DNA of 64,000 nucleotides from CAYOSU01 sp964406735 (lineage in GTDB: Bacteria > Bacillota > Clostridia > Christensenellales > CAMQZB01), in the NCBI GenBank assembly GCA_964406735.1, contig CAYOSU010000003.1:49455-113454 (forward strand). Reading direction: 5' to 3'. Numbering within the stretch: the stretch's first letter is position 1; the number at the start of each line of letters is the position of its first letter. The translations under genes were made by a program, and so were the position numbers. The notes below the pieces were generated by a model. It was not told the DNA's origin, did no database searches, and worked only from the letters and a program-made list of their open reading frames with translations. Below are positions 17,191 through 26,580 of the stretch, one piece after another.

Positions 17191-18420
17191 TCAGATCTCG
17201 TTATACTTTAAGTAATTTACGAGATAGAATAAGCTTTGCTTAGCTACTGCTTCTCTGACGTAATTCCTATCGCCGACGAATTTATGCTTAAAAACGTCAA
17301 CTTTGCCTTTTTCACCTATTGCTATGTAGCAATCGCCTACGTCTGCGTTACCTTTTTCAGCAGTTGGACCTGCGTTACCCGTTGTAGCTATAACGAGCTC
17401 GTTAAGCGGATTTTGCAAAAGTCCATCGCACATCGAGCGAGCAACTTGCTCGGATACCGCACCGTAATTTTCCAGGTCGTCAGGAGATACGTCTACCCTG
17501 AATACCTTTGAATTATTAGAATAAGTTACTAAGCCCTCGTTGAAATACTCGCTCATCCCGGGAATCGCAATCAACTTGCTGGCGATAAGCCCACCGGTCA
17601 ACGATTCAACAGTAGATACTTTTTTCTTTCTAATTTGAAGCAACTTGAACGCTGTTTGTTCAAGCTCTTCATTTTCAAACGAGTATATGCTTCTGCCAAA
17701 CTTTTCACTTATCTTAATTACTGTATTGTTTATAAGTGAAATATCGGCGTCATCAGCTCTTAAAACGAGTGTTACTTCGTTGTTTGATGCGTACGTCGTG
17801 ATGTAAATTCCCTCGTCTTCAAGATATTTTAAATCCTTTATCGCATCCTCGACTAAAAGCTCTCGTATTCCAAAGATCTTGAAGTATCTTGTTGTGATAG
17901 CACCGCTTTTAGAGGCGATATACGGCAAGAAATCCGCTTCAAACATCGGTTTAAGCTCTGTCGGAGGTCCCGGGAATACTGCAACGTCGCATTTCCCGTA
18001 TTTAACTACAAATCCGCATGCAACGCCGGTATAGTTTTTTAATACCAAAGAGCTTTCGGGAAGATAGTCAAAGCCGTGCAAGACGTCGCTCATCTCAACG
18101 TTTTTTCTTGCGTAATAATCGGTGGTTATCTTCTCTTGAATCTCGTTCCTGATAAGGCTAAGTCCGCAAAATTTTGCAACCGTAGATTTCGTAATATCAT
18201 CCGCGGTAAGACCTAAGCCTCCTGTCGTTATTACAAGATCAGATATTGACGTTAAGCGAGTGAGGCTTTCTACGATGTCTTTCTCGTAGTCACCTACGAC
18301 CTCGTGTCGAACGCATCTATGTCCCAAAACGTTGAGCTGTTTGGAAATATATTGAGCGTTCGTATTTGCGATCTTGCCGATCAACAGCTCGTCGCCGATG
18401 CTTAATATCGAATAATTCAT
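17191..18420 (-). CDS. cinA: CinA family protein (nicotinamide-nucleotide amidase)
   Basis: 409 residues with two domains: an N-terminal MoaB-like COG1058 domain (YSILSIGDELLIGKIANTN; TGGLGLTADD) and a C-terminal CinA/PncC amidase domain from about residue 255 (STVESLTGGLIA; GLVTYSNNSK; ATTGNAGPT). CinA proteins deamidate nicotinamide mononucleotide and hydrolyse ADP-ribose in NAD recycling. The usual ESCTGG is ESLTGG here, with the Ser kept. It starts six bases after the pgsA stop, directly upstream of recA. Confidence 0.94.
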   Translation of the reverse strand: MNYSILSIGDELLIGKIANTNAQYISKQLNVLGHRCVRHEVVGDYEKDIVESLTRLTSISDLVITTGGLGLTADDITKSTVAKFCGLSLIRNEIQEKITTDYYARKNVEMSDVLHGFDYLPESSLVLKNYTGVACGFVVKYGKCDVAVFPGPPTELKPMFEADFLPYIASKSGAITTRYFKIFGIRELLVEDAIKDLKYLEDEGIYITTYASNNEVTLVLRADDADISLINNTVIKISEKFGRSIYSFENEELEQTAFKLLQIRKKKVSTVESLTGGLIASKLIAIPGMSEYFNEGLVTYSNNSKVFRVDVSPDDLENYGAVSEQVARSMCDGLLQNPLNELVIATTGNAGPTAEKGNADVGDCYIAIGEKGKVDVFKHKFVGDRNYVREAVAKQSLFYLVNYLKYNEI

Positions 18421-18426
18421 ACGCTT

Positions 18427-18990
18427 TTATTCCTTAAACAACGATTTATTTTTAACGACGTAAGAAACGCCCGAAATAACTGATACAACGCCTGCGATAA
18501 GCAATATTGCAAGTCCAACGTACACGATCAACGGTAAATCAAAGTAATACGAAATAAGAAGTATCGGAAGAGATATATCCTGCGTTACGGTCTTTATTTT
18601 GCCGAGTTTATCAGCGGCGATAACAACGCCTTTATTTGCTCCGACAAGTCTAAGTCCCGAAACAACGAGTTCTCTTATCAACATAACGATGAGCGTTATC
18701 GGTGCAATATAAGAACATACGCCTTCGCCGATACCGAGATCAACGATAAGGATCAACGCAACGAGAACCAAAGCTTTATCGGCAAGTGGGTCCATAAATT
18801 TGCCAAAATCTGTAACGAGATCGTATTTTCTCGCAAGATACCCATCGAAAAAGTCTGTTATCGCAGCAATCAAAAATACTATCGTTGATAATATGTAGCA
18901 TATTGGAAAGCTTTGTCCAAGATAGAACAAAACCACCATAATGGGAACAAGTATCATCCTAAGTATCGTTAGTTTATTCGGCAGATTCAT
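18427..18990 (-). CDS. pgsA: CDP-diacylglycerol-glycerol-3-phosphate 3-phosphatidyltransferase
   Basis: 187-residue membrane enzyme that makes phosphatidylglycerol phosphate, the first step to phosphatidylglycerol and cardiolipin. The CDP-alcohol phosphotransferase signature DG(x)2AR(x)8G(x)3D(x)3D is complete (FFDGYLARKYDL, then DFGKFMDPLADK). About six hydrophobic segments span the protein. Its ATG overlaps the rimO stop by four bases. Confidence 0.95.
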   Translation of the reverse strand: MNLPNKLTILRMILVPIMVVLFYLGQSFPICYILSTIVFLIAAITDFFDGYLARKYDLVTDFGKFMDPLADKALVLVALILIVDLGIGEGVCSYIAPITLIVMLIRELVVSGLRLVGANKGVVIAADKLGKIKTVTQDISLPILLISYYFDLPLIVYVGLAILLIAGVVSVISGVSYVVKNKSLFKE

Positions 18991-20306
18991 TTCCTTACCC
19001 CCACGAGATCGTCGTTTTCTACACCTTCAATATAAACGTTGACCGTTTCACCGAAATTTACAGGCTCGTCGCTTGTGAAATATACAAGGCTGTCTATTTC
19101 CGGAGCTGAAATATAGCTTCTTCCTATGAACCGTCCGTTGTCGTAATCAATGTCCTCGTATACGACAGGTAATGTCTTTCCGACAAGTTTAAGCTTTTCA
19201 CCATACGACACCTTTGCCAATACATTAAGGAGCTTTTTATAGCGAGCTTTTTTGACCTTTTCGGGTATCTTATTCGGCAATTTGTTGGACGGAGCATCCT
19301 CTTCGTCGGAATATATGAATGCGCCACAGTTTATCGGTTTTACCTCTTCAATAAAGTTAACAAGCGTTGCAAAATCCTCTTCCGTTTCGCCCGGGAAGCC
19401 AACCATAACGGTAGACCTTATTGCTATTTCGGGAATCTCGGCTTTGAGTTTATTGAAAAGCGTTACGTATTCGTCATACGTTCCAAGCCTGCACATTCTC
19501 TTCAATACGGGATCTGAAGCGTGTTGCAAAGGAATGTCTATGTATTTGACAACTCTATCATTGTTTTTAATCACGGAAATAAGCTCGTCTGTTACCTTTT
19601 CAGGGTAGCAATACAAAAGCCTTATCCTCTCAACGCCCTCTATCTCCGATATTTTCTCAATAAGCTCAGGTAATACCAATTTGCCGTAAAGGTCGATACC
19701 GTATGAAGTAACGTCCTGTGCTACTAAAATGATCTCTTTTACGTCCTCAGCGGCAAGCATGGATGCCTCTTCAATGAGCTTATCCATAGGCTTTGAGGTG
19801 TATTTGCCTCTTATTTGCGGAATCGTGCAATAAGTACAGTGATTGTTGCAGCCGTCAGCTATCATAAGATATGCATAATCAAACGGAGTAGTAAGATATC
19901 TTTGATATGACGACACTTTATCGCAAGTATTGACTGCATTTATTCTTTCGCTCTCTGCAAACAACTTGTCGATAACGTCGCAAATGAGCGGATAGTCCTT
20001 TACGCCCAAGAAAGCATCTACTTCGGGAAGATCTTCAAATATATCGTTGACGTACTTTTGAGAAAGGCAGCCAGTTACGATCAACTTTTGAAGCTTGCCT
20101 GTATTTTTAAGCTGCGCTATCTCTAAAATCGTGTTGATCGATTCCTCTCGAGCGCTTTCGATGAACGCACAAGTATTGATTATTATAACGTCCGCTTCGT
20201 TTTCATCGTTAGTTAGTTCGTGATCACCCTTGACGAGATATGAAAGCATTACCTCGGAGTCGCATCTGTTTTTATCACAGCCAAGGGAAATAAGTCCTAT
20301 TTTCAT
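18987..20306 (-). CDS. rimO: Ribosomal protein S12 methylthiotransferase RimO
   Basis: 439-residue radical SAM methylthiotransferase that modifies an Asp of ribosomal protein S12. N-terminal cluster cysteines are in SLGCDKNRCDSE, NTCAF and TGCL; the radical SAM motif is ADGCNNHCTYCTIP; a C-terminal TRAM domain follows. It is the second methylthiotransferase in the window, clearly distinct from miaB. The ATG shares one base with the ftsK stop (TAATG). Confidence 0.95.
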   Translation of the reverse strand: MKIGLISLGCDKNRCDSEVMLSYLVKGDHELTNDENEADVIIINTCAFIESAREESINTILEIAQLKNTGKLQKLIVTGCLSQKYVNDIFEDLPEVDAFLGVKDYPLICDVIDKLFAESERINAVNTCDKVSSYQRYLTTPFDYAYLMIADGCNNHCTYCTIPQIRGKYTSKPMDKLIEEASMLAAEDVKEIILVAQDVTSYGIDLYGKLVLPELIEKISEIEGVERIRLLYCYPEKVTDELISVIKNNDRVVKYIDIPLQHASDPVLKRMCRLGTYDEYVTLFNKLKAEIPEIAIRSTVMVGFPGETEEDFATLVNFIEEVKPINCGAFIYSDEEDAPSNKLPNKIPEKVKKARYKKLLNVLAKVSYGEKLKLVGKTLPVVYEDIDYDNGRFIGRSYISAPEIDSLVYFTSDEPVNFGETVNVYIEGVENDDLVGVRK

Positions 20307-23300
20307 TAAAATTCTTCTCCAAATTCTTTTTCGAACTGTTCAGGTGTAATATAGACCTCGCGAGGCTTAGAACCGTTAAATGACGAGATATAGCCGAGTT
20401 TTTCCATTGCGTCAATATATCTGCCTGCTCTTGCATAGCCGATAGACTTAGACCTTTGTACCATGGAAACGGATATCTGTTTTTTCTCAATAGCCATTCT
20501 CACGAAATCCTTAAGATATTCGTCTTGTCTCGGATCGATATTAGTACTGCCGCCGTCGTTATCAAAATCATCATCTGGCTGATTCTTTGGCGCATTAATA
20601 GCTTTTGCCGCTTCTTCGTCAAATTCAGCGGGGTTGTTAGCAATTATGTAGTTTACGATATTGACGACCTCTTCAGTCTCTACCAAACAGCCCTGGACAC
20701 GAACTTTGTCGGGGAAATCAAGCGGTTTATAGAACATATCGCCGTAGCCCAAAAGTCTTTCTGCGCCGGTCTCGTCAAGAATGGTCTTACTATCGATGCC
20801 GTTAGCGACTTTTAACGCTATTCTGGACGGCAAGTTTGCCTTGATAACACCCGTGATTACGTCTACGGACGGTCTTTGCGTTGCAAGAACGAGATGGATG
20901 CCGGCAGCTCTCGCCTTAGCCGCAAGGCGCTTGATCCTGTCTTCCAGCTCACGCTTGTTGTCACTCATCAGGTCTGCAACCTCGTCGACAATAATAACTA
21001 TTCTCGGAAGCTTCTTCTGGACGGTAAGGTCGAGCGTTTCGTTATAAGAATCAAGGTCTCTTGCACGAGAGTTCTGGAAAAGCGTAAAACGTCTTTCCAT
21101 CTCTGCAATCGCCCAATCGAGAGCGGATATTGCCTTGGCAGAGTCGTTTATAAGTTCATTTATAAGAAGATGTGGAAGACCTGCGTAGATGTTAAACTCA
21201 ACGCGCTTAGGGTCAACCAAAATTATTCTTACGTCCTCAGGGGAAGAATGATAAAGTATGCTTATCAAAATACTGTTCAAGCAAACGCTCTTACCAGTTC
21301 CTGTCGATCCCGCAACGAGAAGGTGGGGCATCTTTTTGATATCGCAATACATCATCTTGCCTGCAACGTCTTTACCGAGAGCAAATACTACGCTCGATTT
21401 GTGGTTAGTGAATATCTCCGACTCAACGAGGTCACGCATCATAACTTTAGTGCGCTTTCTGTTAGGGACTTCGACGCCGAAACGGTTTTTACCCGGGATA
21501 GGTGCTTGAATAATTACTTCTGACGGAGATTCAAGTCCCATCGTAATGTCTTTTGAGTACTGCTCGACCTTCTTTACGGATGTGCCTTCCTCTATTTCAA
21601 GTTCGTATCTCGTAACTACAGGACCGACAACGGTATCAACGACCCTTGCGCCTATGTCGAAGCTTGCAAGTATCTTTTCGAGCTTTCTCGACTTTTCCTC
21701 GATCTCAGCCGAGTTATCGTCTGAAACGAGCGGAGATGACGCCAAAAACTCGATAGGAGGACGTTTATACGGCGTTCTTACTATCTTATTCTGCGTTTGA
21801 GGCTCAGGTTGCGTGTTGTTTGGCTTTGGCTGTTCGGCTTTCGCGATAATAGGAAGCTGTGACGCCGTTGTACCCGTTGTGGTTTTTACTATTTTGGGCT
21901 CTTTTATCTGATAAAAGTTTGCGCCTGCCGTCGTCTTATTTTCAGGCTCTTCGTAAGTGTCTGTCAAGGCTTCGTTTGCTGTCGTATCGGACATAACAAA
22001 GTCTTTAAGCTCTCTTTCTTCGTGAATATCAGCAGTCAAGAAATCGGGCGTTTTGCGCTCAATTTCTTCATGTTCGTCGCTAAAAATTATCTTAGCATCC
22101 TCTCTGTCCATATCGTCATCGAGGTTGATATCCTGAAGTATTCCGTCGAGATCGTTGGAATCGGTGTTATGTAAAGGGATTATCTCGGATCTATTGCCGT
22201 TATCACTTACGTCTTTAAGCATATCAAGAAGATCAAACGAGCCCTTCGTCTCTTCTTTTTTCTTCGTTCCGCCGACCTGCTCGATCGAGCTAAGTATCTT
22301 GATTTTAGACGGGTCTTTCGGCATGGTCTTATTATAGTCGTAATCCTGAATTGCCGAAATATCTATCTCTGCGGCGTGGATCTTGCCGGACGACAATAGC
22401 TCCTTAAATTCCTTAGTATTGTTCTCGTAATCTTCTTTGGTATAATGAGGAGTCTCTTTAGGTGTCGTTATCGAGAACTTCTCGTCGGTATTCTCTTTCG
22501 CTTCTTCCTTTTTCTCCTCTCCGTCCTCTTTCTTGACGTCTGCCAAAGTGAATATCTTAGGCATAGTCTTAGGCTTGATGATCCTGAATCCGTCGTCGGA
22601 GTTATCTACAGGCTTTTGAGGCTCTTTCTTCGGTTCTTCTTTTATCTCATTTCTTGAAACAGAAGAGTATTCGTCATTATCGTCATAGCTTCTGTACGAT
22701 CTTTCGACGGGCTTTTCATCCTCAAACGACCTTAAACGCTTAGTTCTGAAATCGTCGGACGACGAGCCGATCATATTGCTCGGAATATCGTCGTTAGAAG
22801 GCTTATTAATGAGGTCAATGCGCCTATCGGAGTAATCGTTTGATGAAATAGACCTTTCTTGTCTTCCGAAATTCCTATCGAAAACGTCATCTAACGACTC
22901 GTTCGTGACCCTCTTTTCCTCTATGCGGTTTCTCGAAAGGTCTTTAGGTCTGTTGTAATTATTTACTTCGAAACCGCCGTCGTTTTCGTCCTGAGAGGGA
23001 TAAAGAATGTCCTTTGCTTTTCTTTGCTTGTCCTCTTTCACCTCACGCCTCGACTTTTCTTTGAGGTGATTGTCCTTCGATGCATTGAAAATAAACAGTC
23101 TGTTGTTGTTCTGCGGCTGTCTGTCGTCAAAAATACTCTGAGTTGGAGCATTAAAGCCCTGATTATTAAAATTCTGTTCCTGCTCGGGACGAGAATATTG
23201 TTGGTTGTTTATGTAACCGTTGTCGCCTGCGGGATTATTTCTGTCGGGATAAAGAATGCTTCTTGCGTCGGGCTTTTGCTGCTGATAATAATCGTTATCA

Positions 23301-24070
23301 TTCTGCATAGGTTGCGGAGCATAGCCACCGTTTTGGTTGAATAGGTTATTTCCGCCAAAATCGGTCGTAACGGTCTTTTGATAAGGAAGATCTGTAAGTC
23401 TGTCGCCCAAATTGACTTTATTTGCCCTATACGACTCGTTGATATAGCCGTTGTTGTTTGTCGGAGCGTTTCTGTTTGTACGTTGCCTGTTATTCGGCAT
23501 TTTATTACGCTTATCAAAGACGTTTTTCTTGAGATCAGAAGCAATGCCCAAAGCGCCGCCGATAAATATTATACCCGACAAAGCGTAAGCACCACCGACA
23601 GTCAAATATTTAACGGGGAAATAAATTATTGCAGACATAACGACTCCGCCTGCGGACGCACCTTTATATCCCAAGCCGTTCAAATAGTAGGTATGTTCGA
23701 TAAAATCAGAGAACGTAAAGCTTTGAGCCTTTATAATAACGCTGTTCGACGTCCAGACCTCGAGCGCTATCATTGCAGATAAAAGCAACAGCGAGACGGA
23801 AAAGATAAGCATCGACCTCGTCTTATTCTTGTTGACGAAAAGCATCAACACGCTCGAAACGAAGATCGCCGCCGAAAAAACGTAAGCCGAAAATCCGAAT
23901 ATACCAAGGAGCATATTGGCAAACGCCGAGCCGAACTCGCCGAGAAGCGCGTTCCCCGTAACAAGTACGATAAACACGATCGCAGAAAGTATCAGCATCA
24001 ATACGTTAAACGCCTCCTTTATTCCGGAGCTTTTTATCTCTTCTTCTTGTTGTTCAAATTGTTTATTCAT
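20306..24070 (-). CDS. ftsK: DNA translocase FtsK/SpoIIIE with an unusually long linker
   Basis: 1254 residues, well above the roughly 750-900 usual in Firmicutes. The N-terminus has about four membrane helices (residues 20-185). A linker of about 550 residues follows, rich in Asn, Gln, Asp, Glu, Lys and Arg, with repeated DILYPSQ- and RSILYPDRN-like motifs. The motor domain has Walker A GSTGTGKS near residue 922, Walker B VIIVDEVADLM and ATQRPSVD. The C-terminal winged helix (SVSMVQRSKSIGYARAGR) should read KOPS/SRS sequences. It pumps chromosome ends through the septum and activates Xer recombination in other bacteria. It has its own promoter. Confidence 0.95.
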   Translation of the reverse strand: MNKQFEQQEEEIKSSGIKEAFNVLMLILSAIVFIVLVTGNALLGEFGSAFANMLLGIFGFSAYVFSAAIFVSSVLMLFVNKNKTRSMLIFSVSLLLLSAMIALEVWTSNSVIIKAQSFTFSDFIEHTYYLNGLGYKGASAGGVVMSAIIYFPVKYLTVGGAYALSGIIFIGGALGIASDLKKNVFDKRNKMPNNRQRTNRNAPTNNNGYINESYRANKVNLGDRLTDLPYQKTVTTDFGGNNLFNQNGGYAPQPMQNDNDYYQQQKPDARSILYPDRNNPAGDNGYINNQQYSRPEQEQNFNNQGFNAPTQSIFDDRQPQNNNRLFIFNASKDNHLKEKSRREVKEDKQRKAKDILYPSQDENDGGFEVNNYNRPKDLSRNRIEEKRVTNESLDDVFDRNFGRQERSISSNDYSDRRIDLINKPSNDDIPSNMIGSSSDDFRTKRLRSFEDEKPVERSYRSYDDNDEYSSVSRNEIKEEPKKEPQKPVDNSDDGFRIIKPKTMPKIFTLADVKKEDGEEKKEEAKENTDEKFSITTPKETPHYTKEDYENNTKEFKELLSSGKIHAAEIDISAIQDYDYNKTMPKDPSKIKILSSIEQVGGTKKKEETKGSFDLLDMLKDVSDNGNRSEIIPLHNTDSNDLDGILQDINLDDDMDREDAKIIFSDEHEEIERKTPDFLTADIHEERELKDFVMSDTTANEALTDTYEEPENKTTAGANFYQIKEPKIVKTTTGTTASQLPIIAKAEQPKPNNTQPEPQTQNKIVRTPYKRPPIEFLASSPLVSDDNSAEIEEKSRKLEKILASFDIGARVVDTVVGPVVTRYELEIEEGTSVKKVEQYSKDITMGLESPSEVIIQAPIPGKNRFGVEVPNRKRTKVMMRDLVESEIFTNHKSSVVFALGKDVAGKMMYCDIKKMPHLLVAGSTGTGKSVCLNSILISILYHSSPEDVRIILVDPKRVEFNIYAGLPHLLINELINDSAKAISALDWAIAEMERRFTLFQNSRARDLDSYNETLDLTVQKKLPRIVIIVDEVADLMSDNKRELEDRIKRLAAKARAAGIHLVLATQRPSVDVITGVIKANLPSRIALKVANGIDSKTILDETGAERLLGYGDMFYKPLDFPDKVRVQGCLVETEEVVNIVNYIIANNPAEFDEEAAKAINAPKNQPDDDFDNDGGSTNIDPRQDEYLKDFVRMAIEKKQISVSMVQRSKSIGYARAGRYIDAMEKLGYISSFNGSKPREVYITPEQFEKEFGEEF

Positions 24071-24140
24071 ATCTTAAAATACCTTATACCGTTTATGATC
24101 CAAAAGCAATACAAAACGCTTTTATAGACCTTGCTACCTT

Positions 24141-24169
24141 ATTATACAATATCGCAGACAAAATATCAA
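24141..24169 (-). promoter_or_regulatory. Sigma-A promoter of ftsK-rimO-pgsA-cinA-recA
   Basis: On the minus strand TTGATA (24164-24169), 17-base spacer, TATAAT (24141-24146), with about 65 bases to the ftsK ATG. Confidence 0.8.
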
Positions 24170-24176
24170 GTTGATT

Positions 24177-24563
24177 TTAATTTTTACTGTCCAATATATT
24201 GTACCCTTGCTTTTTACTCTTTCCAAGCTGTCTATCGAAATTCTCTTTGTTTTTGTCGACGTAAAAAGAGAACAACTCCTCTGCAGTCATTCCAGCAGAC
24301 AGACACATCGAAACGAAGAAATGCAATATATCGGTAAGCTCGCCTTTAACCAAGTTAGGATCGACCTCTTTAGGGTTCTTCCACCACTTGAAATTCACCT
24401 CGTCAAGAAGCTCCGAAAGCTCCGAAATAGTCGCAAGCACCTTTTTCTGTATCCATTCCTCGTCGGAAAACTTGCCGTTGAGGTCGCGCTTGTTCTTTAT
24501 ATCGTCGTCAAGCATTTTCTGCATAGAAAATATCTGCTCGAGCATATCGTATTCTCTTTCCAT
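24177..24563 (-). CDS. Dimeric dUTPase-like (all-alpha NTP pyrophosphatase)
   Basis: 128-residue helical protein of the dUTPase_2/MazG-like superfamily (PF08761 type). The metal-binding pattern is present: ATISELSELLDEV followed by WKWWK, then GELTDILHFFVSM, and a late KNKENFDRQ...GYN segment that closes the site. Such enzymes hydrolyse dUTP to dUMP, limiting uracil in DNA. It starts five bases after the M16 peptidase stop. Family is fairly sure; exact nucleotide preference is inferred. Confidence 0.82.
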   Translation of the reverse strand: MEREYDMLEQIFSMQKMLDDDIKNKRDLNGKFSDEEWIQKKVLATISELSELLDEVNFKWWKNPKEVDPNLVKGELTDILHFFVSMCLSAGMTAEELFSFYVDKNKENFDRQLGKSKKQGYNILDSKN

Positions 24564-24567
24564 TTTA

Positions 24568-25827
24568 TTATTCTCCTTTTATCGCTTTCATTATATCGCA
24601 ATAGCTTTTACCGACCAAAGACGCGGAAACGTTACTTAAGTCGCAATAATCGTCTATTATATCACAAACCTCGTCGTAGGTTATTGATTTCATTCGTTTG
24701 ATCCTGTTTTCCATATTGAAAAGCTCGTCCGAAAATAGCATTGCTTTTCCGTATATATTCATAATGCTGACGGTGTTTTCCTGAGAAAACAGATATGCTC
24801 CCACCGTTTGCGCTTTACCTCGCTCAAACTCTTCTTTTGTGATCTTGTCCTTTTTAAGCTTCAAAAACTCTGTTTTGATAGCCTCCGTCGTTTGAAGTAC
24901 GTTTTTGGGATTAACTCCTGCGTAAACGACGTTCGTACCGCAGTTGGCGTATACGGAATTATAGGAAAGCACGGTGTAGGCAAGCCCTTTTTCCTCTCGA
25001 ATTGACCTAAAGAGCCTTGAAGTCATCGTTCCACCGAAGATATTACCGAGTATCATATAGTGATAGGTCTTAGGGTCGTTATATGGTATCGCCTTTTGAG
25101 CAAACGCCAAGTGGCACTGCTCGATGTCTTTTTCTTTGTAGGAAAAAGCGTTGTTAGGCGTCGGAATCGACGGTTTTGGAAGAATAAAACTGTCGTTAGG
25201 GTTTTGATTCACGAAATATTTTTCGATAAGCTCAGCCGCTTTTTCGGGGTCAAAATGCCCTGCGATCGAGATGACTATGTTATTCGGCGCATAATTTGAC
25301 TTCATATACTTTTCGATATCAGCTTTATTTATGCGCTCGATATTTTCTCTTGGTCCAAGTATTGCTTGTCCGAGCGTATGATCGCCAAAGTATGCGGAAG
25401 AAAGCTGCTCCAGACAAACGTCGTCGGGAGTATCTTCAGTCATTGCTATCTCCTCTAAGACCACGCCTCGCTCCTTATCAAGCTCGGCTTTCTCAAAGAG
25501 AGAATTTAAGAGCATATCGGAAAGAAGATCGAGCGACGTTTCAAGATATTCGGGCGTCGTCTTTGTGTAATAGCATGTATATTCCTTTGAAGTATATGCG
25601 TTTATCTGACCGCCGATAGAGTCTATCGCATCGGATATTTCAAATGAATCACGGTTCTTTGTCCCCTTGAAGAGAGTATGCTCGATAAAGTGCGAAATGC
25701 CGTTATTTTCGGCGTTTTCGTATACACACCCTGCATCTATCAACATACCGATCGCAACGGAATACATGCCATCTATCGGGACCAAAACCGCTCTGAGACC
25801 GTTTTTAAATACTATTTTTCTTTCCAT
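24568..25827 (-). CDS. M16 family zinc metallopeptidase (MlpA/YmxG-like)
   Basis: 419 residues from the ATG at 25827, which has AGGAG eight bases upstream and overlaps the deacetylase stop by one base (TAATG); the frame stays open to 26004, but that extension reads through ylxY in another frame. The inverted zinc motif HFIEH is near residue 47 and the third ligand Glu lies in ERGVVLEEIAM about 75 residues later, so it should be active. The second half is the inactive M16 repeat. The pnp-ylxY-mlpA order in Bacillus supports the MlpA assignment. Cytoplasmic, no signal peptide. Confidence 0.92.
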   Translation of the reverse strand: MERKIVFKNGLRAVLVPIDGMYSVAIGMLIDAGCVYENAENNGISHFIEHTLFKGTKNRDSFEISDAIDSIGGQINAYTSKEYTCYYTKTTPEYLETSLDLLSDMLLNSLFEKAELDKERGVVLEEIAMTEDTPDDVCLEQLSSAYFGDHTLGQAILGPRENIERINKADIEKYMKSNYAPNNIVISIAGHFDPEKAAELIEKYFVNQNPNDSFILPKPSIPTPNNAFSYKEKDIEQCHLAFAQKAIPYNDPKTYHYMILGNIFGGTMTSRLFRSIREEKGLAYTVLSYNSVYANCGTNVVYAGVNPKNVLQTTEAIKTEFLKLKKDKITKEEFERGKAQTVGAYLFSQENTVSIMNIYGKAMLFSDELFNMENRIKRMKSITYDEVCDIIDDYCDLSNVSASLVGKSYCDIMKAIKGE

Positions 25828-26534
25828 TATTCTCCTATGACCTCGCTGACAGTTCTTGCCACGAGCCCTTTTTTCAATAATTCTTCGCAGATCGTCGTAA
25901 GAGCCTCTGCCGTTTCCTTCGTCGGATGCATTAATACGAGATCGCCACCGGACGCATATTTCAAAGCACGCTCTGTTATAACTTTTACGTCGTGATCTCT
26001 CCAATCGATCGTATCACGAGTCCACATGATAGTTTTCATAGAAAGCGACTCGGCTGCGTTTAACGTCGTTGAAGAATAACTTCCCGACGGCGGAGCAAAA
26101 AGCGTTATCTTATACCCCGTCAATGCAAGCACTATATCGTTGCAGTTTTTTATCTCGGCGATGTTGGTCTTTTCGTCGCATTTAGCCATATCTTTGTGAT
26201 AAAAGCCATGATTGCCTATTTCATGCCCCTCGGATAATATTCTCAAAAGAAGCTCTTCGTTTGCGGCAGCCCAGCTTCCGCCGACGAAAAAGGTCGCAGT
26301 GAAACCGCACGATGCAAGCGTGTCGAGTATATAAGGTATGTTTTCACTTCCTTGATATACGTTGAACATCAAAGCAACTTTGTTTGAATCGGGATCACCC
26401 ATCGAGATCGGCGTATTGACGTCGTCTAAAAAAGTATACCATACACCACTATAAAAACATATTAGTATTATAAAGCAAATTGCAAGAAATATCAAGACAT
26501 TACAAACAATATTTGAAAAGGTTTTGTGCGACAC
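25827..26534 (-). CDS. YlxY-like polysaccharide deacetylase homologue, altered active site
   Basis: 235 residues starting with GTG at 26534 behind GGAGGGT. A membrane anchor spans about residues 10-32; the rest is a carbohydrate esterase 4 (NodB) fold outside the cell. Motif 2 (GNHGFYH) and a late LMHP are present, but motif 1 is ALMFNVYQG in place of TFDDG, losing both Asp residues, and motif 3 is FAPPSGSY, losing the Arg. As I recall, B. subtilis YlxY has a similar FNV variant, so the loss is a family trait and catalysis is doubtful. It is coupled to the M16 gene. Confidence 0.85.
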   Translation of the reverse strand: MSHKTFSNIVCNVLIFLAICFIILICFYSGVWYTFLDDVNTPISMGDPDSNKVALMFNVYQGSENIPYILDTLASCGFTATFFVGGSWAAANEELLLRILSEGHEIGNHGFYHKDMAKCDEKTNIAEIKNCNDIVLALTGYKITLFAPPSGSYSSTTLNAAESLSMKTIMWTRDTIDWRDHDVKVITERALKYASGGDLVLMHPTKETAEALTTICEELLKKGLVARTVSEVIGE

Positions 26535-26580
26535 CGTTCTACCCTCCGTATTTATTCGTTTTTACCTATAAATCCTATTT

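Noticed and set aside
20876..24701. Several open frames of 100-215 codons opposite ftsK and the dUTPase-like gene
   Set aside because: All are antisense to well-supported genes and lack ribosome sites and recognisable domains.
25828..26004. 59-residue upstream extension of the M16 peptidase
   Set aside because: It reads through the ylxY gene in another frame; the ATG at 25827 has its own AGGAG site and matches the family start.
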